DNA of 64,000 nt, from NCBI GenBank assembly GCA_037178975.1, contig JASJZH010000002.1, positions 496,001-560,000 of the forward strand. The letters run 5' to 3'. This DNA comes from Oscheius tipulae (lineage: Eukaryota; Nematoda; Chromadorea; Rhabditida; Rhabditidae). Below, piece after piece: positions 39,771-51,339 of the stretch; the stretch's first letter is position 1; each line of letters begins with the position of its first letter. Under the pieces are notes generated by a model, which made no database searches, had not been told where the DNA came from, and saw only the letters and a list, made by a program, of their open reading frames with translations. Made by a program: the position numbers and the translations under genes.

Positions 39771-39963
39771 ATACATTCGTCTCTGTAACCATCTGTTTCT
39801 TTGTCCCTCTGTCTTTTTGTCTCTCTATTTCGCTGCCTCGCTGTCTCGCAGTCCAACAGTCAAGGAATGTTTATTCGAGTAAGTACATCGATGTGTATAT
39901 TGAACCAGTCGTCCCACACATATATATATTTTCGGCAAGTACATTTCGTTCTGGATCACCCCC

Positions 39964-40940
<977 letters not shown>

Positions 40941-41973
40941 TCTGAAAGTAATGCGTTGGAAAAAAAAGAGAGAGAGAGACAGCGACTACCGGCTACTCTC
41001 TGGATGGAAAGGATATTTATCTGTCTGACTCTTTGAACAGTGGAAATTTGAGTTCAATAAAGAGATGACCCAATGAGATTAAGCCGGAAGAATGACCTGG
41101 ATCTTCGGTCATCCGAAATTCCGATCCTTAATCGATCATAAGCAAAAAATGTCCAGATATGCCTCCCCGGATGATAAAGCGGTTAAAAGAGGATCATCTA
41201 TGACACAGGCAGCCTATCATATATGGAAAATTACTATAACTTTGGGAATGAATATGCAAGGAGAGTCCAAAACAGAGATGGGGAAATGACGAGAGGTAGT
41301 CGGGTCACTCGAACCCCTTGTCGTATTCACTCCCCTTTTCCGCTTTGTTTGCAGACGGTTTGGGCCGGGAGGACGGTCAAAACATAGCCTGTTCCGGTAT
41401 GAAAAAGAGAGAGAGTGACGCCATTATCCGGTCCTGTTTCGGGAAGGGAAATTGATGAAGATCTCTAAGGGAAGGGCAACGAGGACATAATATGAGGGTG
41501 GGGCAGGGGAGCTCCTGGCTTCGCCATCCGACGGCGCTAATCAAAATCGAAGAGACGGAGAGAGAGAGAGAGCGAGAGAGAGAGAGACTAGATGAGGACG
41601 GCTGGGAGCCCCGTTGCTCTGGGCGACTATGGCAGAAAGACACGGTTAAGATATGAAGACACGCGAGATCGCGTTTTGATAGAGTAGGTGTGTGACACCT
41701 GTTGGTAAATTCTGGAACGCTGAAGTAATCAGAATCTGGGGAATGCTTTCAATAGGAGAGCAGGCACAGAGATAGGGAGACAGAGAAACGGAGAAACAAT
41801 AGCATTCTGCGAAAAAAAATGTCAACTAACCATGATTATAACAGTCAAAATGGGAACAAGGTCCGATTCCATTGTGTTCATATGAATTCGACGGAGTGTC
41901 CTCTCTGAAACTTTGATTTGAGCCAATTTCCCGATCAGGAATGCTTCTTTGAAAAAAAATTAACAGCACCAGC
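40941..41973. other. Intergenic, no gene seen
   Basis: Includes AGAGAG runs at 40965-40980 and 41555-41590. No exon recognised. Confidence 0.5.
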
Positions 41974-42204
41974 GTGTTCAGCGACCTCGAAAACCCTAGA
42001 ATTCATGGAAACGAAAAGTTTCGAAGGGCGGTGATCGAACACTGACCCCCAGATTACTAGACAAGCATGCTAACCACTCGGTCATTCGCAAGATTTTTGC
42101 GCCCATTACTGTTCAGACGTCGCCGAGGGTTGTTGGTTCGAATCCCGTCGGAAACAAAAATCTTTATTTTGGGTAGCCTAGTGGTTTCGAGGATCGCTGA
42201 ACAC
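41974..42204. mobile_element. Head-to-head tRNA-like fold-back element (copy B)
   Basis: Terminal repeats GTGTTCAGCGACCTCGAAAA at left and, inverted, GGTTTCGAGGATCGCTGAAC at right. The left half on the minus strand reads TGACCGAGTGGTTAGCATGC, TTGTCTAGTAATCT and AGTGTTCGATCACC. The right half on the plus strand lacks its A-box but keeps TTGTTGGTTCGAATCCCGTC, a perfect B-box. The centre has lost the ACGGGTGCGC core. Confidence 0.85.
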
Positions 42205-42423
42205 AATGACAGAGAGACAGAGAGGCGAGAGACAAAGAGACAGTAAGGCAGAATCAGAACAAACAGAAGGAAAGACTTCATTAATAACTGAGAAAATCCA
42301 CGGGGCTAGTCGTTTTGTGATAGTTTGCAAGTATACAAGGGGTACATAATTGTGCGACCATCTTCGTGAAGAAGCTCTTTTTGAACTGTAAGTAGAACCG
42401 GCTAGAAGTACATATGAAATGAA

Positions 42424-45400
42424 TCAGACGTCCGAGACGTTTTTCGACGAGCCAAGCAGGTCGCGAAGCTTCTTCCTCAAAGGCACCTTCTCGTGCGACT
42501 CCGAAGACTGTTGTTCGTGGTTCGGATCCTCCTTTCGGGTGACTAGACGTTTGAGCCATTGAACATCAACTGCGAGAGTGTGACGCATCGGACCACGGGG
42601 ATGCTTCTTGGGTCGGGACTTTAGCTCGACTACCTGAAACGCTTCTGCATCTCTGTCTCTCTGACCTTCTGTCTCATAGTCTTCCTGTCTTTCTGTCTCT
42701 TTGTCTCTCTGTGTCTCCAAGCATTAGAGTCCAGCAGCCCTATCTCACTCCAAAGTTACTCAAACCCTAATCATTCCTTACCGGTAACTGTTCATAAGGT
42801 GACAGTGGACGAGGATCTGTTCCTCCATCAACAAGTGATCGCAAGGGTTGCTGGCTAGCTGGCAGCCTTTCCGGTCGATCAAAGAAGGAAGTGGTCAAGC
42901 TGGACGTTGACTTCTCCGGAGTCACGATGGTAGCACTACACTGAAACACGCAACACTGCATTCCCAGTTGTTAGGATCAAAGTGAAGAGATTCTAATGCT
43001 TACCGCTGCCTTGTCCTGACGGCTAAAATTGTCGAAGGCTAGAGTGACAGAGGCAGAGTCACAGAGAGAAGTGGTCGCCTCAATTTCACAGGTATCGTTG
43101 ATGGGAGATTGGAGGCCTGAATGATTGGTTAGAGAATGGATAGAGAGAGAGAGAGACATAGAGAGACATAAAGACAGAGAGACAGAAACTCACTCCTATT
43201 GTATCTCCTTCCAACCCTGTAGCAAACCACGCTGGCATGGTCCAACTTTCCCGGCATATCAGAGATTTTCTCTCTCACAGCCTTTCTTCTGGCTCTCTGC
43301 TCGCTCTTAGTCATTTTCTCCTTCTTGTACAGATCAGGATTCTCCAACGTTTTCCGTTTCGCTCTAAACTGAGATATAGAGAGAGAGACAGAAACAGAAC
43401 TCACGTGCTCAACTGGGTGGCAAACTGGATGAGTCGAGAGCAGAGAGTCGAAGCAGCAACTTTGGAGAACAGGGGCTCGTGTCTCGGGCTTTTTGGTTCG
43501 GTCTGAGCGAATCCGTTGGCGATGATATCTCTCATCCGGATCAACATCAACTCGTGTCTTCTGGCAGCATCTACACAGGGGAGAGAGGCAGCACAGGGTC
43601 GGTTTCTTGCGTACTCTTTGGACGGAGAGTCCTTGGTGGCTCTGAAAGAGTATGGGTAAGCGAGACAGAGAAAATCCATGGCGACCTCGAAAAACCTAGA
43701 AAATGTAAAAGAAATATTCGCTGTTAGAAATAAAAGATACTATTTTTGGTATACTAGGGGGTATCGAGGCTGCAGAACACGATCTTGGTGTCAGTTTTTC
43801 TTTTTCGAGAGAGGACTCACACTGAAAGTTTCTTAAACTCTCTCGGAGGCAGCTGGCTGTTCTCTTTGTTCTCCGAGTCGGTCTTCTTGATCACACAGAA
43901 TTTTCCAACCACTGGGTCAAAGTTGTCACTGACACCGTCACTGGTGACGAAGACCTGGTCTCCCTCCTCGACAAATGTCATGCTACAGGTCAGATTATGG
44001 AGCTGGGGATTCCGGCCATCCACAGGACCCAGGGCTCCTCCAGCATCACGCATATCTCTCATCTGGTCAATGTCGTGACTACCCAGAGTGACTTCTCGGA
44101 CTCCGTAGTTGCGATTGTAGACGAAGCAGAGAGAGTCGCCGACGTTACAAACGCACAGGACCCAACTGCTTGCCTGTTTGGCTGGTACGACTACTGCTAC
44201 ACACAGTGTCGTCAACATCCCTCCTTCTTGAAGAATCAGGGAGTGTGCGGAGTGGAAGCTGGCCAAGAGTTCATGAAAGACCTCGGCGGTGGTGGACATG
44301 TTTCCAAGGTTGATCTGCCGGTTCAGATGGTCGACTGATCCTCGGATGGCACATCGGGCTGCTAGACGGGCTCCGTCTCCCCAGTTCACGCCGTCGGCGA
44401 GGGCAAGGATCTGAAAGATTGTGGTTGGTCACTGGGTCTCTCTATTTCTCTATCCTTCTGTCTCTCTGTCTTTCTGTCTCTCCGTCAATCTGTCTCTCAA
44501 ACAAAGACCCCCACGTGACTCTCTCCATGTCTCTCTCCCCAGAGTCAGTTGCGTAACGGAATGACGGATCAGGTCCGGTCTAATCCATTATAATGTTTTG
44601 AATTTAAACGCCCGACTGGATAGAAAACACGAAAGTCCGATCGCATTAAACAGAAAGCCCTGTCACTTACCCCATTGTTGTTTCTGGCAACAACCGCCCA
44701 GACATCGGCTATGGGTTCACCGGCATTGACACCGTTGATAGGGTTCTGTTCGTAAAGGGAGACTGAGACTCCGAAAGCTCTTCGGTCATCGTGACGGTTC
44801 CAGTCGAAGTGTTCTAAAAAATAGCGAATCTTTCACTGGCCCTGTTCCTCCGGCACAGAGTTCCCCTCTTTCCGGCCGAGTTGAAGTGTCCATTGTTCTC
44901 TTTTTCATATTCCCAGCTGGCGCCGCCGGTCACCGGCACTCTCTTTCGAACGCAATTTGTCCTTTTGAGGAATGAGTTATGGGCATAGATCAAAGGTTCC
45001 TTCTTTTAGTGACAGAGACAGACAGCGAGAAACAAGGAGACAGTAAACATTGAACATCAGTGGACCCTCCGTCTCTCTGTCTCTCTGCCTCTTTGGCTTT
45101 CTGTCTCCTTGTCTCTCGGTTTCTTTATGTTTTTATGTATCTCTGTCTAGGGGTCTCCCTATCTCTTTAGTTCTCTGTCGCTCTATAACTCAGCCTCTCT
45201 GGCTCTCTGTCTCAATGTCTCTCTATCTCTCCGTCTTTCTGTCGTTCATCAGTCTCTCTGTCTCCCATCCCTTCCAAATCGACCCCGACTAGCTATTTAT
45301 GCCGTTCCCGCATCCCCGATGATCGACTAATGGACTCGTCTCCCCTGAAATTTGCATAGGATTATTAGCCCGACTAACCCGCTGAACAGCCGGATGCCGC

Positions 45401-46442
45401 GTCCTCGAAATGCGCTTCGCCGTTCGGTCCGATTAGTGAAGAACATGAGCCGAGAAGAAGTTCACTCCGATTTTTGCCTGTGCTTCTTCCAAGCGGCGCA
45501 GATATGGGCGCGTCGACGTCGTCATCTTCGTCACTGACTTCCTCGTCCGTAGTTCCATCCATACTGATGCTCATCTCATCGTCCAGGTTCGCCATTCGGA
45601 CTAGGGGCTGTCTTCGAACTGCTCCGACCTGAATTGGTCATTCTACAAAGAAAGAATGGTAATACTACCTGTGTGAGACCACCATCCGGACCGGTAAAGG
45701 TTGCGAAGACTTCGGGATCGAATTTCTCTAGCTGGATACAGGGGATATCTAGACCCGTCTTGCCACAGTACACCTGCAAATGAGAGAGTCATAGGGTCCG
45801 GGATAGTGATTTGACTACTGAACATGGAGTCAGACAGTCTTCTGGTATTGTCTACTGAACGGTCAAAGCTCCGATACTATTAAACAAGGAGTTAGCTTGG
45901 TATTCTCTTCTGAACAAATCAGTGGCAGACAAGCCCTGGTAGTGAGTGGACAGGACTGGAGCCGAATCCGGGTCCTTCTGACGACAGTCCACTGCGTTAA
46001 TCATTAGGCCATGCGGGCTAAAGGGGCGTCAAAAATCTTGCAGAACATGAGTATTCTACTAAATGCCTATACAGTTTCTCCCTGACTTTCCGTACGATTT
46101 TACTCCCCTAAAATTCAACATTCTAATGATATGATGTTCTGCAAAGTTGTGGTATTTTGCCCGGTTTACAACATTTCAAAGCATAGAAACTAGCAAAAAT
46201 CAGTTCTTGACCCTGTTCTTACCTCCGGGAACTCGATCCTCTTTCCATCAATTCCTGTCAGATAACACTGGGCCAAGAAGGATGGGGTTTCATTAGAGGG
46301 GGTTGTTGCCTCGTCCTGAACAAATTTTGTACTAAAAACCCACAAAAAAAACCTCGGCCGAATTATCCTCCAAGCTGGCTGTTGGACTGAACTTTCCCCG
46401 CAGAAGGGTGCGCACATGGCGCCGGAGGAACGAGGATGGCAT
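42424..46442 (-). CDS. PP2C-like (PPM) phosphatase-domain protein
   Basis: Exons 46442-46353, 46315-46223, 45773-45669, 45628-45379, 44813-44671, 44410-43821, 43641-43405, 43363-43194, 43116-43004, 42940-42782, 42633-42424; 719 residues, all phases consistent. The PPM fold begins at AFGVSVSLYEQNP, with ALADGVNWGDGARLAARCAI where active PP2Cs have DGHGG, then NVGDSLCFVYNRNYGVREV, SHDIDQM and FVTSDGVSDNFDP. Some metal-ligand Asp residues (ADG, SDG) survive, but the GHGG loop is replaced, so activity may be altered or absent. A ~220-residue N-terminal extension has an Asp/Glu tract (DEEVSDEDDDVDA); the C-terminal half is basic and Ser/Thr-rich. I recognise a nematode PP2C-like group but not a specific symbol. 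Intron 6 contains a mini fold-back element; intron 3 contains repeats. Confidence 0.85.
43681..43780. mobile_element. Mini fold-back element (copy F, no tRNA-like core)
   Basis: GCGACCTCGAAAAACCTAGA at left and CTAGGGGGTATCGAGGCTGC then AGAACAC at right are inverted repeats matching the termini of copies B and C. Only about 55 bp lie between, so this looks like an internal-deletion derivative. It also shares the right flank (CTTGGTGTCAGTTTTTCT) with copy C. Confidence 0.8.
45950..46020 (-). repeat. tRNA-like sequence in PP2C-like intron
   Basis: Minus strand: ATGGCCTAATGATTAACGCA (A-box-like) and GGACCCGGATTCGGCTCC (B-box). No intact cloverleaf. Confidence 0.55.
46130..46185. repeat. AAAGTTGTAG fold-back family copy
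   Basis: GATGTTCTGCAAAGTTGTGG facing GTTTACAACATTTCAAAG, in intron 2 of the PP2C-like gene. Confidence 0.65.
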
Positions 46443-48224
46443 CCTTGGGGGAAAAACTTCCCAAAAAGAGAGACGAGATGATGCGGGCGCAGTTTTTCGG
46501 TCCCTCTGAAAAGAGTTTCAGCTGACAGAGAATGAAGAGAAGGAACGGGAGAGACTGGCCAGGATCGATTAAAAACTTGAGGGAGGGTTGGTCGGGAAGT
46601 TGAACTTTTGAAATAGGGGGTGCTGTCATAGAGACGGGTGTCAAAATAGCCGGGACTATAAGTATAGGCGCCAAAACGACACAGGAAAATAGAGAGAGGG
46701 AGATGGCCGGCAGGGCGTAAATCCGGCCGCAAAGGGGAAGGTCAGAGACCCCAAACACCTGGTCCAGCGCGGGAAGCAACACATTTATGTCAGCAGGACA
46801 GATGGTAACCTTTTTGAGACAGAGTGACAAAAAGACAAACAAAAAGAGAGACAGAAAATGAGAGAGGGAAATGCTAAGAATCTAGACTCAAAGTACAGCC
46901 TCAATTAAATTGAATTGGCTCTCTAAACGACCCTCGACTCTAGAATATTCCAGTGGTCAGTTGGATGAAAGTTCCAAAATTGGAGAGTCTGGAGAGAGGC
47001 AGAGATGTCAGCTGTGGTTGACAAGTGGTCACACCGTCTGCCATCTTCCCTCTCCTCTTGTACAGACGGTGATTAGTGGGGAAAAGGAACCGGGCGAAAA
47101 CACAAAAAGTTTGGAAGTGTTCGTTTGGGAGAACCTCTGTCTCTCTCTCTCTCTCTCTTTCTCTATGTAAATGAACAAACTGACGTGACAGTCCTTTTTT
47201 ACGGAACTTATCTGTTCAAACAATGACCTGAATCACTAATAAATGTAAATCAGGGTTGACGCATGCTGTCTGCTAAAAATGTACGAGAGAGAGACCAGCA
47301 CTGAAAATGATCAGAGTATCATCAAAAAGTCGTTCCTTTTGAAAGCACCGCCTCTTTTATGGCCTAAGGTCAGTTTTAAAGTCTCGCTTCAGGCTTCATT
47401 CTCCGTGTATTACGAGCTTATGAATAACTAACAGGGGTCTCGGGAAAAACACAAGCCAAGAAAGTAAACATATCTAAAAGAGACAGAGAGATACAGAGAC
47501 AGGAAGGACCAGTTGCCTAGCCTTGAGAAAAAGTTCTATTCTTCTAAAAGACCATAGTAAAGCCTCGTCTCAGCCTAATGAGAAAGAGGGCAGGCTATAT
47601 CAAATAACAAGAGAAATGACCGAGGATGGATGACTATACACACTGTGAGAGTCCCAGTCTCTCGCTGTCTCTCTGTCCCTCTACTAAGGGTCCTAATATG
47701 TGTCCTGTTCCCAACCTAATCTGCCAGTCTTGGTAGATGGATTCAGTCCGCTAATGAACTGGCAAAGCGGGGATTAATAAGAGACTGGAGAGAGACAATG
47801 TGAGGGAAACACTCGAGGAAGAGCACTGGGACCGACTCCTTTGTTTTTTGAAAGGACGAACAAGGGACGTGTAAACAATGGACAATTGTGAAGAAAAGCC
47901 GTGATTTTAAGGGTGAGAGTAGCGGCCACCTGGTCACGAGTCTGTGAGAGAGATGAACTGTCAGAATCGATTCCCATCTCTCTTGTGACTCACAATGACT
48001 AAAAAGAAGAGAGAGACGGCTCTCCCTTTGCACATTGAATAGCATATAAACTGCGCGAGGGAGACAGCTGCCAGCCATTCGTGGGAAGAACCAGCCTCTC
48101 TTCTCAAAGTCAACAATGGTCAGCATGTGTCTCTCTAGAATGAGAGAAAGTTTGAATCGAATGGTCAGTAGGGAGAGAGACAGAGAGACCGAGAAGACAG
48201 ACAGAGGTAGGAAAGCTTTTGTGT
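46443..48224. other. Intergenic, no convincing gene
   Basis: The minus strand 46842-46450 is open and hydrophobic but has no recognisable domain and overlaps the PP2C-like promoter. Low-complexity AGAGAC/TCTCTC runs at 46840-46860, 47135-47165 and 47480-47500. Confidence 0.5.
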
Positions 48225-48516
48225 GTGTTCAGCGATCTATAAAACCTTAGAATACATGAAAACAAGAAATTTCCTTGGGCGGGAGTCGAACCCGAACCTT
48301 CAGATTACTAGACAAGCATGCTAACCATACCGTCATTAGCAGAATTTTTTTGGGACGATACGGGTGCGCTCGGCTCGATTCCACTGGTCTTACAATGTTA
48401 GTGGTTACTGCATTCGCTTGGAGTTCAGATGTGTCGCCGAGAGTTGTTGGTACGAGTCCCGTCAGGAACAAAAAAAGTTATTTTTGGATTCTAGGGCATT
48501 CGAGGTTGCTGAGCAC
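48225..48516. mobile_element. Head-to-head tRNA-like fold-back element (copy C, best preserved)
   Basis: Termini GTGTTCAGCGATCTATAAAA and, inverted, GCATTCGAGGTTGCTGAGCAC. The left module on the minus strand has ACGGTATGGTTAGCATGC, CTTGTCTAGTAATCTGAAGG and a perfect B-box, GGTTCGGGTTCGACTCCCGCC. The right module on the plus strand has GTTAGTGGTTACTGCATTCG, CTTGGAGTTCAGATG and TTGTTGGTACGAGTCCCGTC. Between the two 5' ends lies the core GACGATACGGGTGCGCTCGG. 292 bp in total. Confidence 0.88.
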
Positions 48517-49663
48517 GTTCCTGGTGTCAGTTTTTCTCTAAAATGTTTCAATTTGTCAGTAGCCTATTTCTGGGCTATCTTGTCTCTCTGGAACCTACAG
48601 TAGCCGCTGTGCCTTTCAGGATTGCTCACTAGCAGAGAGACAGAGAGACTGATTCCGGTCCCTTTGACTCACCCTCTCTCCTAAAGAACCATGAACATAC
48701 AGTAAATTTCTGAGTGAAAGACGATAGGTCTACCGCCGGCACACTGATAACATTGTCTCCAGTCCATCGGGTTGACTGACAGGACCAAACAGAGAGTGAG
48801 AGAGTCTCTCGGTCAAGCAAACACAAGATTCCATCGTTTTTTGGCCACGAAGGGGGTAAACAAGTCGACCGGAGAAAAATGTGTGTCTTGGCACGCGTAA
48901 AGTTGGCAAGAGAGCCGCTTTGGGATGTATAACTGACGACATCGATAATACACAGCTGGGCGGGAGAAAGAGAGAGGGAGAGGGGGAGGGAAAAGACACG
49001 CGCCGGACAATTGAATTGACCACTTGTCCCTTTGGCGGGAGACGCACCGGCTTTGGGTCAGCTGTAAGGGATAGGCGTCAATGATTTCGATTGCTTTCAC
49101 AGCTGATTTTTTGTGAAATTATACTCATTCCATGTCTGGGAATCTTTAAAACTTCTTCTGTATTGTTTACAGTATTCAAACGTAATAGAGACCTTTTTAC
49201 TACTTTTTTGTATTCACCTTCTTATTCTCCTATTTTTAATATTTTTGGTTTCTAGTTTTTTTCAATAGCTATGTAGCTTCTTATTTTTGAGAAAAGCAGC
49301 TCTAAAAGCATTCTAAGCACCAAGGAATAAAAGGAAACAGAAGGAATTTTAACTTTTGAGTTGTTTGAAACGCCGCCCAAGTAACTTCAAGTTATTCTTG
49401 GCGCAAAAGTGTAACTTCTTCTGTTGTTCTCCTCATTTCCTCCATTATTTTTGTCCATGTTCGTTGGCAAACTGTTCCAATAAATGGGTAGTAAAGTATA
49501 GCACAAAACAAGACCAAAACAATAGGAAAATATACTAGAAATAGACTCAAATCGATCTCAGCTCTTGCCTACCTATTTTGCAGTCTTTTTTTTGACACTT
49601 TCAAGGTTTCCTTGCTACTTAGTTGAGAGACAACAAGCAACGTATTTCAGAAAAAAAGCAGCC
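48517..49663. other. Intergenic, no gene seen
   Basis: AT-rich toward the right. No exon recognised. The TFIIE-beta promoter should be within the last few hundred bases; TATTTCAG immediately upstream of the ATG may be a 5' UTR or trans-splice acceptor. Confidence 0.45.
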
Positions 49664-51203
49664 ATGGATCCAGCTCTGCTGCGCCAGCAGCAAGCCTTCA
49701 AGCAGCATGCGGCCAGAAACGTCTCTGTACAGCAGAGACCACAGGTTTTCACCTCTTTCTTCGGTAGCATATGCTCAAATTCAGACCAGTGATGGCGGAC
49801 ACTCGACCTACGATGCGGATGCGGCGAAAAAGAAAAAAAAGATCGTCTCTAATCATGCCCACATGAAAAGTAAGCAAATTTCTCAATTTTCCTTGGCTTT
49901 TTTCGGCTCCCTTATAATGAAGTCCTTGCAGATAACCTCGACTTCGACTACAAAGCCGCCCCCACTCACAACAACGCCGCCAATTTCAGCACGATGGCGA
50001 AAATCGTCGATTACATGAAGGTTTGCCGGCAAAATTCCGAACATTTCGTTTTCAGAAGCGACATCTGAACAACCAGCAGTGGGGACTCTCGTTCAAGGAG
50101 ATCCTTGACGAGATTCAGGTCTTCGACCTGAACAAACGCTCCGAACTCTGGCTCCAGGAGGTACTTTGCCATGTTTCTCGCCACAAAGTCACTAAAATTA
50201 GGCGCTGCCGAACAATCCGAAGCTGGCACAGGACGCCGAGGGCAAGTTCATTTACCAGCCGCCGTATAAAATCAAGGGAAAGTCGTCGCTGGTTAGTTTT
50301 TTGTCGATTTTCTGGTAAAAAGGTCAAAATTTGTAGATATCCGTGCTGACGAAGCACCATCAGGATGGGAAAGGAGGAATTCTGTTGTCGGCCATCAATG
50401 AGTGCATTCCGAACGCCGAGAAGGTTCTAGAAGCCGCCGGAAAGGAGGTCGTCGTCGTCAATACGAGTGTAAACAAGCGCAAGGATAAGGTCGTCTTTTG
50501 GAATGATCCCGGCTACGATTTTGAGCTCGATGATGGTCAGTTTGGCTTGCTACGAAGGGGAAGGCGTTCCTAGAAAAGGTTGGGCAGCTTTGGAACGTAA
50601 TGCCCGCGACCAAAAAAGTAATTGAACACTTTTGGATTCTGTAGCTCAAGTGGTCAAAAGGTACTGAAGCTCTCTCTCCCTACTGACCATTCGGCTGCAG
50701 GTAACGGAGCGCTTTTGGTTCTGACAACATCTTTTTATAAGATTTTGTTGTTGCAGCCCTTCAAAGTTTTAGTGAGGCAGTTGGTGTATTTCAAAGAGGT
50801 GCCACTCGACCCGGATTCTATCCTCGTTGGTGACAAACTTGTTCAACAGGCTATTTTAAGTAGAAAAAGAGTCCCGGGCTGAAAAGGCGACAGATTTACA
50901 GAAAAAATTAGGTGGTATCAACCGAAATAACCTATCTTATTCTTCCAGAATATCGAGCCCTTTGGCGCAGTGTGGCCGTTGATCATCTCGACGAGAAGAA
51001 AATTGAAGAATACCTCCAGAAGCACGGAATCGAGGCCATGAAGGTATTTTTAACCTTATTTTGTCTGTAAAAAACCACAATTTCAGGATCTGGCTCCGAA
51101 GAAATTTGCCGCCGCAGTCCCAAAAAGGAAATCGGTCAAGAGACGAGGCAACGCTAAAGTACACAACGAGCATCTCAGCGACGTGCTGGAAGACTACCAG
51201 TAG
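49664..51203 (+). CDS. gtf-2E2: Transcription initiation factor IIE subunit beta
   Basis: Exons 49664-49744, 49785-49869, 49932-50020, 50056-50160, 50202-50291, 50337-50535, 50949-51043, 51087-51203; 286 residues. Part of the RNA polymerase II preinitiation complex; with TFIIE-alpha it recruits and regulates TFIIH. Family order is intact: N-terminus MDPALLRQQQAFKQ, Lys tract KKKKK, winged helix 1 (TMAKIVDYMKKRHL...LSFKEILDEIQVFDL...ALPNNPKL), winged helix 2 (LTKHHQDGKGGILLSAINEC, VVFWNDPGYDFELDD), then EYRALWRSVAVDHLDEKKIE and the basic C-terminus ending NEHLSDVLEDYQ. Intron 6 (413 bp) holds a tRNA A-box-like segment (GTAGCTCAAGTGGTCAAAAG, about 50641). A short upstream TTTCAG suggests trans- or 5' UTR splicing. 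Confidence 0.96.
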
Positions 51204-51339
51204 TAGCCGCAAAAAAAAACACGGGTTATTGTTTTTATTTGTCATGTAAAATATACTTTTCCTAGTCTTTTTCCTTCTCTTTTCATGGGGTTTAAACAGT
51301 CCAAATGCATGCCTAGACCGAGACAAGACGAGGAAGACA

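Noticed and set aside
39522..39776. Antisense frame opposite 39457-39770
   Set aside because: Shadow of the plus-strand open region with no domain or splice context.
46450..46842. Hydrophobic minus-strand frame upstream of the PP2C-like gene
   Set aside because: Not in frame with the PP2C-like N-terminus, which starts at 46442, and no recognisable signal or domain architecture.
47743..48126. 127-codon minus-strand frame
   Set aside because: Composition resembles random translation, no domain, no supporting exon structure.
48225..48516. Calling the tRNA-like modules functional tRNA genes
   Set aside because: No module forms a complete acceptor stem with all arms; they lie within dispersed inverted-repeat elements.
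50622..50882. Open frame in TFIIE-beta intron 6
   Set aside because: Out of phase with flanking exons and unrelated to the family sequence; the direct exon 6-7 splice gives the conserved EYRALWRSV.
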